A DNA stretch of 64,000 nucleotides, from assembly GCF_013267355.1 (NCBI RefSeq), contig NZ_CP053985.1, forward strand, positions 4,154,001 through 4,218,000, read 5' to 3'. Shown piece after piece: positions 52,490-61,451 of the stretch. Within the stretch, counting starts at the first letter, position 1, and the number at the start of each line of letters is the position of its first letter. This DNA comes from Achromobacter pestifer. Lineage in GTDB: Bacteria; Pseudomonadota; Gammaproteobacteria; Burkholderiales; Burkholderiaceae_B. Made by a program: the position numbers and the translations under genes. Under the pieces are notes generated by a model, which saw only the letters and a program-made list of their open reading frames with translations, had not been told where the DNA came from and did not search any database.

Positions 52490-53679
52490 CGCAGGTCGTA
52501 GTAGGCGACCCGGTCCTGGTCCTGCACCAGCACGTCGGCCGTCAGGCGGGCCAGGCCTGTCGACCACGGCAGCGAGCTGATCACGCCCGAGCCCTGGTGG
52601 CCGTAAGGCACCAGTTCGGCGCTGCCGTCGTCGGCCAGGCGGCGCTGCACGCGCAGGAATTCCTCGCGGCTGTCCTGGCGTGGGTGTTCAGTGCGCAGGG
52701 GCAGCAGGCTGGTCGGCGGGAACAGCGTCTCGCGGCCCTGCATGCGGCGCATCAGCGGCGTCACCAGCAGGGTGAATACGGCGTAGGCCGACACGGGGTT
52801 GCCGGGCAGGCCGACCACGGGCTTGCCGTCGATCTGCGCCAGCGCCACCGGCTTGCCCGGCTTCATGCGTACCTTCCATAGCGACAGTTCGCCGCCCAGC
52901 GCGGCCAGCGCGGGCTTGACCAGATCGCGTTCGCCCACCGACACGCCGCCCACGCTCACCACCAGGTCGCAATCGGCCAGCAGCGTCTTGAAGGCGGTCA
53001 GCAGGTCGGCCTCGGTGTCGCGGGCGTGCAGCACGTGCACGGGCAGGGCGCCCATGCCGCGCGCCAGCGCGGCCAGCATGGGGCCGTTGGAGTTGTAGAT
53101 CTGCTCGGCTGCGCGCGGCTGGCCGGGCAGCACCAGCTCGTCGCCCGTGGTCAGGATGCCGATGCGCAACTGGCCAAAGACCTGCACGCGGGCCAGGCCT
53201 TGCGAAGCCATCAGCGCCACGTGGGCCGCTTCCAGTACCGTGCCGGCGGCCAGCAGGGGGGCGCCGGCCATGGTGTCTTCGCCGCGGCGGCGGATGTGCT
53301 GGCCGGGCTTGGGAGCGCGCGATATTTCCACCTGACCGTCGGCTTCGGTGGTGTCTTCCTGCATCACCACCGTATCCGCGCCTTGCGGGATCAGGCTGCC
53401 GGTGAACAGGCGGATGGCGTGGCCGGGCTTCAGAGGTTCCGGCATTTCGCCCGCATAGCAGCGTTGCTGGATGGGCAGGCGCACGCCGGCGCCCCAGTCG
53501 GCCACGCGCAAGGCGTAGCCGTCCATGGCGCTGTTGTCGGCGGGCGGAATGTCCACGGTGGCGGTGAGATCGGCGGCCAGCACGCGGCCGGCGGCATCGG
53601 CCAGGCTTACCTCGTCGCTGCGTTGCAGCGGACCCGCGGCATTGGCCAGCAGGGTCTGGGCTTGATCAAAATCCAGCAT
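52474..53679 (-). CDS. moeA: Molybdopterin molybdenumtransferase
   Basis: 401 aa. Inserts molybdate into adenylated molybdopterin. MoeA landmarks: DNSAMDGYALR, FTGSLIPQGADTVVMQE, ILTTGDELV, SVGGVSVGERDLVK and VGLPGNPVSAYAVF. Last gene of the moaC-moaD-moaE-moaB-moeA operon; convergent with mobA. Confidence 0.95.
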   Translation of the reverse strand: MLDFDQAQTLLANAAGPLQRSDEVSLADAAGRVLAADLTATVDIPPADNSAMDGYALRVADWGAGVRLPIQQRCYAGEMPEPLKPGHAIRLFTGSLIPQGADTVVMQEDTTEADGQVEISRAPKPGQHIRRRGEDTMAGAPLLAAGTVLEAAHVALMASQGLARVQVFGQLRIGILTTGDELVLPGQPRAAEQIYNSNGPMLAALARGMGALPVHVLHARDTEADLLTAFKTLLADCDLVVSVGGVSVGERDLVKPALAALGGELSLWKVRMKPGKPVALAQIDGKPVVGLPGNPVSAYAVFTLLVTPLMRRMQGRETLFPPTSLLPLRTEHPRQDSREEFLRVQRRLADDGSAELVPYGHQGSGVISSLPWSTGLARLTADVLVQDQDRVAYYDLRHWLA

Positions 53680-53682
53680 GGG

Positions 53683-54204
53683 TCAGTTGTCTTCTTCGCG
53701 TTGCTTGAATTGGGTGGCGAAATTGCAGGGGCGCTGGCTGCTGTCCAGCTGTTCGCGGATGATCCGCGACCAAGCGGTTTCGCAGGCGTTGTTGGAGCCG
53801 GGCAGGCAGAAGATCAGCGTCTGGTTGGCCGAGCCGGCAAAGGCGCGCGACTGGATGGTGGAGCTGCCGATCTCGGTGTAGGAGATCTGGCGGAACAGTT
53901 CGCCGAAGCCGGGGATGTCGCGGTCCAGCAAGGGCTGGATGGCCTCGGGCGTATGGTCGCGATGCGAGAAGCCCGTGCCGCCCGTGGTCAGGATGATCTG
54001 CACCTCGGGATCGGCGATCCAATCGCTCATGACGCGGCGGATCTGATAGATGTCGTCCTTGACGATGTCGCGGCGCACGCACTGATGGCCGGCTTGCGCG
54101 AGGCTCTGGGCCAGCAGATTGCCGGAAGTGTCGTCGCCCGCGCTGCGGGTGTCGCTGACCGTCAGCACGGCGCAGGCCAGCGAAACAAGGCTTTCGTCGC
54201 TCAT
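53683..54204 (-). CDS. moaB: Molybdenum cofactor biosynthesis protein B
   Basis: 173 aa. MoaB/MogA-fold molybdopterin adenylyltransferase or paralogue: [34 protein letters not shown] and [12 protein letters not shown]. In organisms without mogA, MoaB is thought to do the adenylation. It overlaps moaE by 4 bp and precedes moeA by 3 bp. Confidence 0.93.
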   Translation of the reverse strand: MSDESLVSLACAVLTVSDTRSAGDDTSGNLLAQSLAQAGHQCVRRDIVKDDIYQIRRVMSDWIADPEVQIILTTGGTGFSHRDHTPEAIQPLLDRDIPGFGELFRQISYTEIGSSTIQSRAFAGSANQTLIFCLPGSNNACETAWSRIIREQLDSSQRPCNFATQFKQREEDN

Positions 54205-54683
54205 GGATGCTCCTTCTTCGAGGTGGTGTCTTCATCCCAGGACTGCGTGCGGTCCTGGTCGGATTGGCGTTGTTCCACCCAGAAGCTGCTGCCGCCCGCG
54301 AGGGTCTCGCGCTTCCAGAAGGGCGCGCGGGTCTTGAGCGCGTCGATGATGTATTCGCAGCCGCGGAAGGCGTCGCCGCGGTGGGCGCTGGCCGCCGCCA
54401 CGAAGACGATCTGGGCGTTGCGGTGCAGCGCGCCCACCCGGTGCACGATGACCGTGCCGTCCAGGTTCCAGCGCGCGCGGGCGGTCGCGGCGATTTCCTC
54501 GAGCTCGCGTTCGCACATGCCCGGGTAGTGTTCGAGAAAGAGCGTGTCGGTGGGCGTGTCAGGCGCGTAGTCGCGCACATAGCCCACGAACGTGACGATG
54601 CCGCCCACGCCCGGACCCGCGCTCTCCCGCAGCGCGGCCGTGAGCGCGGCGCCGTCGAAGTCGGCTTCCTGGACGCTGATCAT
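54201..54683 (-). CDS. moaE: Molybdopterin synthase catalytic subunit
   Basis: 160 aa from ATG 54683; a TTG three codons earlier touches the GGAGG site and is rejected. Converts precursor Z to molybdopterin with MoaD sulfur. Landmarks: GIVTFVGYVRD, LEHYPGMCERELEEI, RVGALHRNAQIVFVAAASAHRGDAF and the catalytic lysines in LKTRAPFWKRE. It starts 5 bp after the moaD stop. Confidence 0.94.
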   Translation of the reverse strand: MISVQEADFDGAALTAALRESAGPGVGGIVTFVGYVRDYAPDTPTDTLFLEHYPGMCERELEEIAATARARWNLDGTVIVHRVGALHRNAQIVFVAAASAHRGDAFRGCEYIIDALKTRAPFWKRETLAGGSSFWVEQRQSDQDRTQSWDEDTTSKKEHP

Positions 54684-54688
54684 GGCGT

Positions 54689-54940
54689 TCAACCTCCGGT
54701 GACGGGTTCGAATACCGCGACCTCGTCGCCTGCCCGGATGGGGGCCGACGGCTTGGAGTGGGTCTGGTTGATGGCCAGTTTCAGGCGCGCGGAGGGCGCC
54801 AGCTGGGGGTAGCGTTCGCCCAGCGCGGCAAGCAGCTGCGCGCCGGTGGATTCGCCTTCCAGGGGCCAGGCTTCGGAGCGCTTGCCGACCAGTTCGGCCA
54901 CGCGCGCGAAGTAGAGAAGATTAATCGTTGCGCCATTCAC
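54689..54940 (-). CDS. moaD: Molybdopterin synthase sulfur carrier subunit
   Basis: 83 aa from a GTG start with AGGAGG 8 nt before. Ubiquitin-like fold ending in the thiocarboxylated Gly-Gly (PVTGG). The start lies inside moaC (20-bp overlap). Confidence 0.93.
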   Translation of the reverse strand: MNGATINLLYFARVAELVGKRSEAWPLEGESTGAQLLAALGERYPQLAPSARLKLAINQTHSKPSAPIRAGDEVAVFEPVTGG

Positions 54941-55409
54941 CGCTTTTTCCTCCTGCCTTGTACTTAAGGCGAACTTGCTCGATGACGATGCCCTTGTCGG
55001 CAGCCTTGCACATGTCGTAGATGGTCAGCGCGGCGACGCTGCAGGCCATCATGGCTTCCATTTCCACACCGGTCTTGTAGCTGGTGCGGCAGGTGGCCAG
55101 CACGTCGATGCGATGCTCGGCGTCGTCCAGCGCGAATTCGATGCCGACGAAGGCCAGCGGCAGGCTGTGGCACAGCGGGATGGTGTCGGCGCAGCGCTTG
55201 GCGGCCAGGATGGCGGCGACGCGGGCGGTGTTGAGGACCTCGCCCTTGCCCTGGCCCGGCTGGGTCAGCAGGCCGTAGGCGACGGCGTTCATGCGCACGC
55301 TGGCGGTGGCGATCGCCACGCGCTCGGTGTCGGTCTTGGCGATGACGTCGACCATGCGGACCTGTCCGGCTTCATCCAGGTGGCTCAAGGTTGGGGTGGG
55401 CGTGGACAT
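54921..55409 (-). CDS. moaC: Cyclic pyranopterin monophosphate synthase
   Basis: 162 aa. Converts 3',8-cH2GTP from MoaA into precursor Z. Landmarks: MVDVIAKTDTERVA, AAILAAKRCADTIPLCHSLPLAFV, TGVEMEAMMACSVAALTIYDMCKA and the conserved Lys/Asp pair. First gene of the minus-strand moa operon. Confidence 0.95.
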   Translation of the reverse strand: MSTPTPTLSHLDEAGQVRMVDVIAKTDTERVAIATASVRMNAVAYGLLTQPGQGKGEVLNTARVAAILAAKRCADTIPLCHSLPLAFVGIEFALDDAEHRIDVLATCRTSYKTGVEMEAMMACSVAALTIYDMCKAADKGIVIEQVRLKYKAGGKSGEWRND

Positions 55410-55506
55410 GGGAATCGGGAGCGATAATTGTTAATGATTGAAAAGGGCGGTCCCGGCTGGCCGGATCGGCCCATCGATACGCCTATGATAGACGAGCGGT
55501 GCAGGG

Positions 55507-55558
55507 GGCGCGATAATCGCGCCTGTAGTCATTAGAAGGACGGAAACGCACGTCCTTC
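55507..55558. repeat. Two adjacent hairpins in the moaC-DUF748 gap
   Basis: GGCGCGAT-A-ATCGCGCC (55507-55523) is a perfect 17-nt palindrome. GAAGGACG and CGTCCTTC (55535-55542 and 55551-55558) pair around an 8-nt loop. The second ends 22 nt before the DUF748 start, so it lies in the leader. They could be an operator plus a leader stem, or remains of a terminator. No T-tract. Confidence 0.5.
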
Positions 55559-55580
55559 AATTCGTATCAGGAGACGCGCA

Positions 55581-58500
55581 ATGCCCTTGCGGATGCCCAA
55601 GCTTCGGTTAACCCGCCGGGTCGGCAAGATTCTTCTGGGTATCGCGGCATTCGTACTTGTCCTTTTCGGGGTTGCCGCCTGGCAGGTTCCCAAAGTGCTG
55701 CACAACGTCCTGGTGCAGGACGTCTCCAAGATGATCGGGCGGGAAGTCTCCGTCGGCGACATCAGCTTCAATCCCTTCACGCTGACCGTCCGGGCGCGCG
55801 ACCTGGCCGTGGCCCAGCCCGATTCGCAGACGCCGCTCTTGACGCTGGCCGAGCTGGATGTCAGCGCGGCCTGGACTTCCCTGTTCTGGTTTGCGCCGGT
55901 CGTTGATCGAATGACGCTGCGCGAGCCTAACATCGCCATCGTGCGCGAGGACGTCGCGCGCTTCAATTTCTCTGATATTCAGCAACGAGTGGCCGAATTG
56001 ACGGCCGCCCAGCCCGAGGAACCGCCCAAGCCGGATGAAGGGCTGCCGCGTTTTTCGCTGAACAACATGGTGATCGAGAACGGCACGATCACGCTGGATG
56101 ACAAGGTCACTGGCCGCAAGCAGGTGGTCGACGAACTGGGCGTGGGCGTGCCGTTCATCTCCACTTTCGGCTACGCCACCGATATCGACGTGCAGCCGCG
56201 CGTGCACCTGCGCATCAACGGCAGCCCCTTCGATTTGAACGGCGTGGCGCGCCCCTTCGACAAGGTGCCCTCGTCCACGCTGCGCGTGGCCTTCAATGGC
56301 CTGCAACTGGAAAAGTGGGCGGACGTCTGGCCCATGCCGCTGCCTTTCAAGGTCGAGAGCGCGCTGCTGGATTCCAACCTGCAAGTGGTGTTCGAGCAGC
56401 CCAAGGACGCGCCGCCCAAGATCCGCGTCGTCGGCGACCTGGGCCTGCGGCGGCTGGACCTGCGCGACACCGCCGGCGCCAACCTCGTCGCCTGGAGCGC
56501 GCTGACCGTCAGCCGCCTGGAGCTGGAACCCATCGCGCGCCACGCCTATGTGGGCGAGGTGGGCCTGTGGGCGCCGCAAATCCACGTGCGGCGCTACGCC
56601 AATGCAAACCTGAACTGGCTGGACGTGGTCGCCGGGCTGAAGCGGCTGGGCGGCGTCGAGCCGACCGCCACGCCGGTGGCCGACAAGCTGCGCAAGGCCA
56701 GCGGCCTGGATCCCGCCAAGGCGGACGGCAAGGCCGGCCCGGCCGCCGCCCCGGCCAAGGGGGCGCCGGCCGCAACTACGGATGCCGCCGCCAAGAGCGC
56801 TGCGCCAGCGGTGACGGGTACGCCTGCCGCCACCGTTGCGGCCGCGTCTCCTGCCGCTTCCGCGCCTTCGCCGGACACGCCGGCGGCGTCTTCGGCTGCC
56901 CCCGCTGCCCCTGCCGCGGGTGCTCCCGCGGCCTCGTCCGCCACGACTCCTGCAGGCACCCCAGCCGCGAACGCCACCGCGCCCCAGCCGGCGCCCGCGC
57001 CCACGGAATGGAAGGTCGAGCTGGACGCCTTCAATCTGCACGAAGGCGAGGTCTACGTTGCGGATGCAGTCAGCAAGCTGGACTATGTGATGACCGGTCT
57101 GGCCGCGACGGTCGAGGGCGTCACCTTGCCGCAGGTGCCGGATCAGCCGATCAACCTGTGGCTGACCATGGACAACAGCACCGATGGCGGCTGGCTGCGC
57201 GCCAAGGGCCCGCTGGTCCTGAAGCCGCTGTCGCTGGAACTGGGCGTGCGCCTGGGCAACATCGCGCTGGCGCCCCTGGCGCCGGCCGTGCGCAACGCCT
57301 CGCCCATCGCGCTGCTGGATGGCCGTCTGGCCGCCAGCGCGCAGATCCATGTGAAGGAAAAGAACGGCGCGGTGGACGCATCGGCCAGCGCCGTGCAGGC
57401 CGACCTGACGCAGTTCAAGGCCCGTGACGAATCCCTCAAGCCCGCCGTGGATATCGCGCTGCAGAGCCTGCGCGTGACCGCCGACCGCCTGGCAATGGGG
57501 CCGGGCCAGAGCAATTTCACGCTGGCCGCCGCCGGCATCCAGGGCAACGGCAAGCTGGACCTCAAGGGCGCGTTCACGCCGCAGCCGCTCACGGTGAAAA
57601 CCTCGGTGGACCTGTCGGAACTGAACGTCGCGTCCTTCGCGCCGTATGCCGCTTCCAGCCTGAACGCCACGGTGCGCGCCATCACGTTGGGCGCCAAGGG
57701 CAACGCGGAGTTCGCCGCCGCCGCTGGCTCGGCGCCGATGAAGGTCAACTGGAAGGGCGGGGTCGAAGTCACCGGCGTGGACCTGCAGGATCGCGTCAAC
57801 AAGGACGACTTCCTGAACTGGAAGCGCCTGGGCTTCACCGGCATGGACGTCTCGGTGGCGGGCGACAAGATCGGCGCCAAGCTGGGCGACATAGCGCTGG
57901 AGGATTTCTACGGCCGCGTGCTGCTCAATGCACAAGGCCGCCTGAATGTCATGGACCTGGTGGCGGCCCCGGGCCAGGCCGGCGGCTCCATCACCCAGGA
58001 CACCCAGACGCCCGGCCGCAGCGCCGCGCCGCCGCCCGCGGCGCCTGCCGCGCCTGCCGCCAAGGGGGGCGGTGGCATGCCCGACATCTCGGTGAACAGC
58101 GTCACGCTGAACCGCGGCCGCATGACCTTCACGGACCGCTTCGTCAAGCCCAACTACGTGGCCGAGCTGTCCAGCATCGAAGGCTCGATCACGGCGGTGT
58201 CGTCCACCAATCCCCAGCCCGCCAAGGTCAAGGTCACCGGCCGTGTCTACACCACCGCGCCGCTGTCGATCAGCGGCGTGGTGCAGCCCTTTGCCAAGTT
58301 CCTGTTGCTGGACCTGAAGGCCTCGGCCAAGGGCGTGGACCTGCCGCGTTTCAACACCTATTCCGCCAAGTACGTGGGCTACCCCATCAAGCGCGGCAAG
58401 CTGTCGGTGGACCTGGAATACAAGATCAAGGACCGTGCGCTGCAGGCCACCAACCACGTGGTGCTGAACCAGCTGACTTTCGGCGACAAGACCAACAGCC

Positions 58501-59270
58501 CCGACGCCACCAAGCTGCCGGTGCTGCTGGCCGTCGCCTTGCTGAAGGATTCGCGCGGCAACATCGACATCAATCTGCCGATTTCCGGTTCGCTGGATGA
58601 TCCCGAGTTCTCGGTGGGTGGCATCGTGGTGCGCGTGCTGCTGAATCTGGTGGTCAAGGCCGTCACCTCGCCCTTCAGCTTGCTGGCCTCGGCCTTCGGG
58701 GGCGGCGAAGAACTGTCCTACGTGGAATTCGCGCCCGGCAGCGCGGTGCTGACCGAGGACAGCCAGCAGCGCATCGACACGCTGACCAAGGCGTTGACGG
58801 ATCGCCCGGCGCTGAAGATGGACATCAGCGGCCGCGCCGACCCCAAGACCGACATGGAAGGCCTGCGCCAGGCCTGGGTGGACGGCAAGATCCGCTCCGC
58901 CAAGGCCGCCGCCACCACGCCGCGCGGCAAGAAGCCGAACCCGGCGGGCGTCGAGGTATCGGGCGCGGAACGCGCCAAGTACCTGGAAGAGGTCTACGAC
59001 GATACGGACATCAAGGACAAGCCGCGCAACTTCATCGGCATGTCCAAATCCGTGCCGGCGGCGCAGATGGAGGAGATGCTGCGCAGCGTGGCGCCCGTTG
59101 GCGACGAGCAGTTGCGCCAACTGGCCGATGCGCGCGCGCAGGCGGTTTATGAGAAGCTGCAAGCCCAGGAAGGACTCGCGGATCGCGTGTTCATCGTTGC
59201 GCCGCAACTGGACGCGGATGGCATCAAGGACGAGGGGCAACCCTCGCGCGTGGACTTCTCCCTGAAGTGA
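55581..59270 (+). CDS. AsmA-like DUF748 envelope protein
   Basis: 1229 aa. One N-terminal membrane anchor (about 13-35), then long repetitive beta-strand sequence of the AsmA/DUF748 type (VGDISFNPFTLTVRARDLAV, LREPNIAIVREDVARFNFSDI). An Ala/Pro/Thr-rich low-complexity linker (about 375-480) and a second shorter one (about 810-835) separate the units. The C-terminal part has an OmpA-like start (FAPGSAVLTEDSQQRIDTL). AsmA-like proteins bridge the periplasm and are linked to lipid transport and outer-membrane homeostasis. Substrate unknown. Stand-alone gene. Confidence 0.85.
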   Translation: MPLRMPKLRLTRRVGKILLGIAAFVLVLFGVAAWQVPKVLHNVLVQDVSKMIGREVSVGDISFNPFTLTVRARDLAVAQPDSQTPLLTLAELDVSAAWTSLFWFAPVVDRMTLREPNIAIVREDVARFNFSDIQQRVAELTAAQPEEPPKPDEGLPRFSLNNMVIENGTITLDDKVTGRKQVVDELGVGVPFISTFGYATDIDVQPRVHLRINGSPFDLNGVARPFDKVPSSTLRVAFNGLQLEKWADVWPMPLPFKVESALLDSNLQVVFEQPKDAPPKIRVVGDLGLRRLDLRDTAGANLVAWSALTVSRLELEPIARHAYVGEVGLWAPQIHVRRYANANLNWLDVVAGLKRLGGVEPTATPVADKLRKASGLDPAKADGKAGPAAAPAKGAPAATTDAAAKSAAPAVTGTPAATVAAASPAASAPSPDTPAASSAAPAAPAAGAPAASSATTPAGTPAANATAPQPAPAPTEWKVELDAFNLHEGEVYVADAVSKLDYVMTGLAATVEGVTLPQVPDQPINLWLTMDNSTDGGWLRAKGPLVLKPLSLELGVRLGNIALAPLAPAVRNASPIALLDGRLAASAQIHVKEKNGAVDASASAVQADLTQFKARDESLKPAVDIALQSLRVTADRLAMGPGQSNFTLAAAGIQGNGKLDLKGAFTPQPLTVKTSVDLSELNVASFAPYAASSLNATVRAITLGAKGNAEFAAAAGSAPMKVNWKGGVEVTGVDLQDRVNKDDFLNWKRLGFTGMDVSVAGDKIGAKLGDIALEDFYGRVLLNAQGRLNVMDLVAAPGQAGGSITQDTQTPGRSAAPPPAAPAAPAAKGGGGMPDISVNSVTLNRGRMTFTDRFVKPNYVAELSSIEGSITAVSSTNPQPAKVKVTGRVYTTAPLSISGVVQPFAKFLLLDLKASAKGVDLPRFNTYSAKYVGYPIKRGKLSVDLEYKIKDRALQATNHVVLNQLTFGDKTNSPDATKLPVLLAVALLKDSRGNIDINLPISGSLDDPEFSVGGIVVRVLLNLVVKAVTSPFSLLASAFGGGEELSYVEFAPGSAVLTEDSQQRIDTLTKALTDRPALKMDISGRADPKTDMEGLRQAWVDGKIRSAKAAATTPRGKKPNPAGVEVSGAERAKYLEEVYDDTDIKDKPRNFIGMSKSVPAAQMEEMLRSVAPVGDEQLRQLADARAQAVYEKLQAQEGLADRVFIVAPQLDADGIKDEGQPSRVDFSLK

Positions 59271-59285
59271 ACCAGGCTGGTTCAA

Positions 59286-59319
59286 GGGGCGGCGACTCGC
59301 CGCCCCGCGCCAGTTTTTT
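59286..59319 (+). terminator. Terminator-like hairpin after DUF748
   Basis: GGGGCGGCG-ACT-CGCCGCCCC (59286-59306), 7 nt, then TTTTTT (59314-59319). It sits 15 bp after the DUF748 stop and just before the ribosome-binding site of the next gene, so it may end the first transcript or attenuate the second. Confidence 0.6.
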
Positions 59320-59334
59320 GCCAGGAGATTCTCG

Positions 59335-60213
59335 ATGAATGACCAGGACGCGCACTTCGACAGCCTGCTTCCGCCCCTGCGGTTGAACCGGCGGGGTTTC
59401 ATGGCCACCACGGTGGCGACGGGGTTTTCGCTGGCGGCCGGCCAGGCCGTGGCGCAGACCACGATCACCACGGACGCCGGCGGCCTCGTGGCCGGCAAGG
59501 TGGACATCCCGGTCAAGGACGGCAAGATGCCCGCGTACCGTGCGGCGCCCAAGGGCAAGAAGGACTTGCCGACGGTGCTGGTGGTGTCGGAGATTTTCGG
59601 GGTGCACGAGTACATCCAGGACGTGTGCCGGCGGCTGGCCCACCAGGGTTATCTGGCCATCGCGCCCGAATTGTTCGCGCGCCAGGGCGATCCGTCCAAG
59701 TACACCGAGATTCCCAAATTGCAGGCCGAAATCATCGGCAAGGTCCCGGACGCGCAGGTGACGTCAGACCTGGACTCGACCGCGGACTGGGCCGCAGCCA
59801 ACGGCGGCAATCCGGGCCGGCTGGGCATCATGGGCTTCTGCTGGGGCGGCCGCCAGGTCTGGCTGTACGCCGCCCACAACCCGAAACTGAGGGCGGGCGC
59901 GGCTTGGTACGGGCAGTTGGGCGGACAGCCGAGCGAGCTCAAGCCCAGGTCGGTGCTGAGCGAGGTCAACGACCTGAAGGCGAAGGTGCTGGGAGCCTAT
60001 GGCGGCAAGGACGCCGGGATTTCGATGGCGGACGTGGACAAGATGCGGCTGGAACTGGCGCAGGGGCCGGCGGCGGCGAAGGCTTCGCGGATCGATGTCT
60101 ATCCGGAGGCGCCGCATGCGTTTCATGCGGATTATCGGCCGTCTTATCGGAAGGCGGAGGCGGAGCAGGCTTGGGGGCGGATGCTGGATTGGTTCAAGCA
60201 GAACGGGCTTTGA
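59335..60213 (+). CDS. Dienelactone hydrolase family protein with Tat signal
   Basis: 292 aa. A twin-arginine signal (LNRRGFMATT, residues 18-27; cleavage near AVAQ, 41) sends it to the periplasm. The hydrolase part has nucleophile Cys169 (MGFCWGGR), Glu86 (VVSEIFGVHE), the KDAGIS acid loop and APHAFH for the histidine. Cytoplasmic dienelactone hydrolases act on chloroaromatic intermediates; exported forms are common and their substrates are unknown. Confidence 0.88.
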   Translation: MNDQDAHFDSLLPPLRLNRRGFMATTVATGFSLAAGQAVAQTTITTDAGGLVAGKVDIPVKDGKMPAYRAAPKGKKDLPTVLVVSEIFGVHEYIQDVCRRLAHQGYLAIAPELFARQGDPSKYTEIPKLQAEIIGKVPDAQVTSDLDSTADWAAANGGNPGRLGIMGFCWGGRQVWLYAAHNPKLRAGAAWYGQLGGQPSELKPRSVLSEVNDLKAKVLGAYGGKDAGISMADVDKMRLELAQGPAAAKASRIDVYPEAPHAFHADYRPSYRKAEAEQAWGRMLDWFKQNGL

Positions 60214-60236
60214 GGTGATGGCGGGTGCTCATGGGT

Positions 60237-60265
60237 GTACGTAGGTAGTGTTTTAGGTTACGTAC
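60237..60265. repeat. Inverted repeat GTACGTA...TACGTAC
   Basis: Seven-bp perfect arms (60237-60243 and 60259-60265) 15 bp apart, 24 bp after the hydrolase stop. Could be an operator or a weak stem. Confidence 0.45.
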
Positions 60266-60305
60266 GTGTTTGGTGGCCTGCGTCGCTCTTTGTAGGTCGC
60301 CCGTC

Positions 60306-60455
60306 GGCGCGGGCGGCGTGGCGGCTCGCGCCCACGATTGCGGTCCGGAGCGTTCGCTCCGGACTACCCCTTCCTCATCCTCGTCCTCGCCTGCGGCGAC
60401 TCCTTCGGATTCCGTCGGGCGCATCGAGGTTGCGAGCCGCCACGCCGCCCGCGCC
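60306..60455. repeat. 24-bp perfect inverted repeat enclosing a 10-bp hairpin
   Basis: The left arm 60306-60329 (GGCGCGGGCGGCGTGGCGGC plus TCGC) is the exact reverse complement of 60432-60455. Inside, GTCCGGAGCG-TT-CGCTCCGGAC (60343-60364) forms a second perfect hairpin. Both outer arms are next to GCCCAC. The unit, 150 bp long, could fold as a whole and looks like a small mobile palindromic element. Confidence 0.75.
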
Positions 60456-60524
60456 CACGGGCTGCCGCTATCTTGGCTTGTGGCGCTGCTAGGGCTGTGG
60501 TCGGGGGCGAGTCTTGGGCGGCCC

Positions 60525-60573
60525 GTGTTTTTCGGCCGCGCGGGCGGCCGAAAAACACATACGTCATTTTTTT
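60525..60573. terminator. Terminator-like hairpin with T7 tract
   Basis: GTGTTTTTCGGCCG (60525-60538) pairs perfectly with 60545-60558 around a 6-nt loop; TTTTTTT follows at 60567-60573. The A/T half of the stem means it could also work in the other direction. No gene ends close by. Confidence 0.55.
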
Positions 60574-60645
60574 AAGTGTGATTGTGATCGCTGGCGCGCA
60601 TGCGTAGGTCGGTTTTCTGATGGCGTTGCCGTCAGGGGGGGCGGT

Positions 60646-60706
60646 GATGGGTGGCGCGCGGCAGGCAGCCGTTTGCGCATGAAGATCCATACGCGCGCCA
60701 CCCATC
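60646..60706. repeat. 15-bp perfect inverted repeat
   Basis: GATGGGTGGCGCGCG (60646-60660) and its exact reverse complement (60692-60706), 31 bp apart. Part of the hairpin-rich region. Confidence 0.7.
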
Positions 60707-61028
60707 CGGCATCGGAGTTCAAATGGCGATTGATCTGGCAGCGGGTTTCGGCGCGCCGTCACGAAAAATGGCTCGTGAGATCGGAGCCCCCCCATCAGCG
60801 CGAAGCGCCATTCTTTACCGCAAGACACCGCGTAAGCCCCCAGAGGCCGCCCGCGCGGCCGGCCGGGGGCGGGCCCTGCAAGATCCATCGCCACACACCA
60901 CCGGCGGCGAGAACCCTAAGCACGCAATTCGTCCCTGCTGACGTCAAGTTTCAAATGCAGGAGCCTGGCGCGCCCCAGGCCACCGCCGCGTCAGGCGTCT
61001 CAAGAACCGAACCGCGACCCGTCAAAAA

Positions 61029-61451
61029 CTACTGCGCCTTCTCCCCCGGCAACCCATCGCTAACCTCAGCCAACGCCCTCTTCATATCCTCATACTCCAT
61101 CACCCTCTCATTCTGAAACCCGCCCAGCACCCCCCGGCACCCATCCACTCCCGAGCGCTTCATCTCGTCCATCATCGTCTTCCCCTGGCCCTGTCCCTTC
61201 TGGAACAGCCCGTCATACCCACCCGAGGAAAAGCCATATTCCTGCGCATACCGCAGCAGGTTCTTGCGGGACGTGGCCTGATGCTCGGCCAGATCGGGTT
61301 CGGATGCCCCGCAGGCGCGGGCGGCGCCGTTGGAGGCGCCGGCGGCGATGATGAAGGAGTCGTACTGGGCCTGTTCGGCGGCATCCGGAGCCGCCCAGGC
61401 CGTGGCGGCCGAGGCCAGCGTCAGGGCCAGGCTGGTCAAGATCTTGCGCAT
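61029..61451 (-). CDS. Small secreted protein of unknown function
   Basis: 140 aa from ATG 61451 with GGAGG 8 nt before. Signal peptide to about residue 20 (TAWAAP). The mature part is hydrophilic and helical, with two cysteines (ACGASE and VDGCRG) that may form a disulfide. No domain recognised. It stands alone beside the hairpin-rich stretch and is divergent from the peroxiredoxin gene. Confidence 0.78.
   Translation of the reverse strand: MRKILTSLALTLASAATAWAAPDAAEQAQYDSFIIAAGASNGAARACGASEPDLAEHQATSRKNLLRYAQEYGFSSGGYDGLFQKGQGQGKTMMDEMKRSGVDGCRGVLGGFQNERVMEYEDMKRALAEVSDGLPGEKAQ

Larger units (their letters stand above)
60214..61028. other. Hairpin-rich non-coding stretch
   Basis: About 815 bp without a gene I can support: open frames here have no ribosome-binding site, no family features, and cross the hairpins. 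It holds several strong inverted repeats (60237-60265, 60306-60455 with a nested one at 60343-60364, 60525-60558, 60646-60706). The distal part (60700-61020) shows nothing clear. The structure resembles intergenic repeat elements or an RNA-coding region. Confidence 0.6.

Noticed and set aside
55438..55489. Promoter TTGAAA/TATGAT before DUF748
   Set aside because: The two boxes are 40 bp apart, too far for a sigma-70 promoter.
55608..59615. 1335-codon open frame on the minus strand opposite DUF748
   Set aside because: It is a shadow frame of high-GC coding sequence: His/Arg/Gly-rich, no family motif, no ribosome-binding site, and it runs through the next gene.
60514..61116. A 200-codon plus-strand gene in the hairpin-rich stretch
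   Set aside because: It crosses strong stems, overlaps the end of the secreted-protein gene, has no ribosome-binding site and a composition unlike its neighbours.
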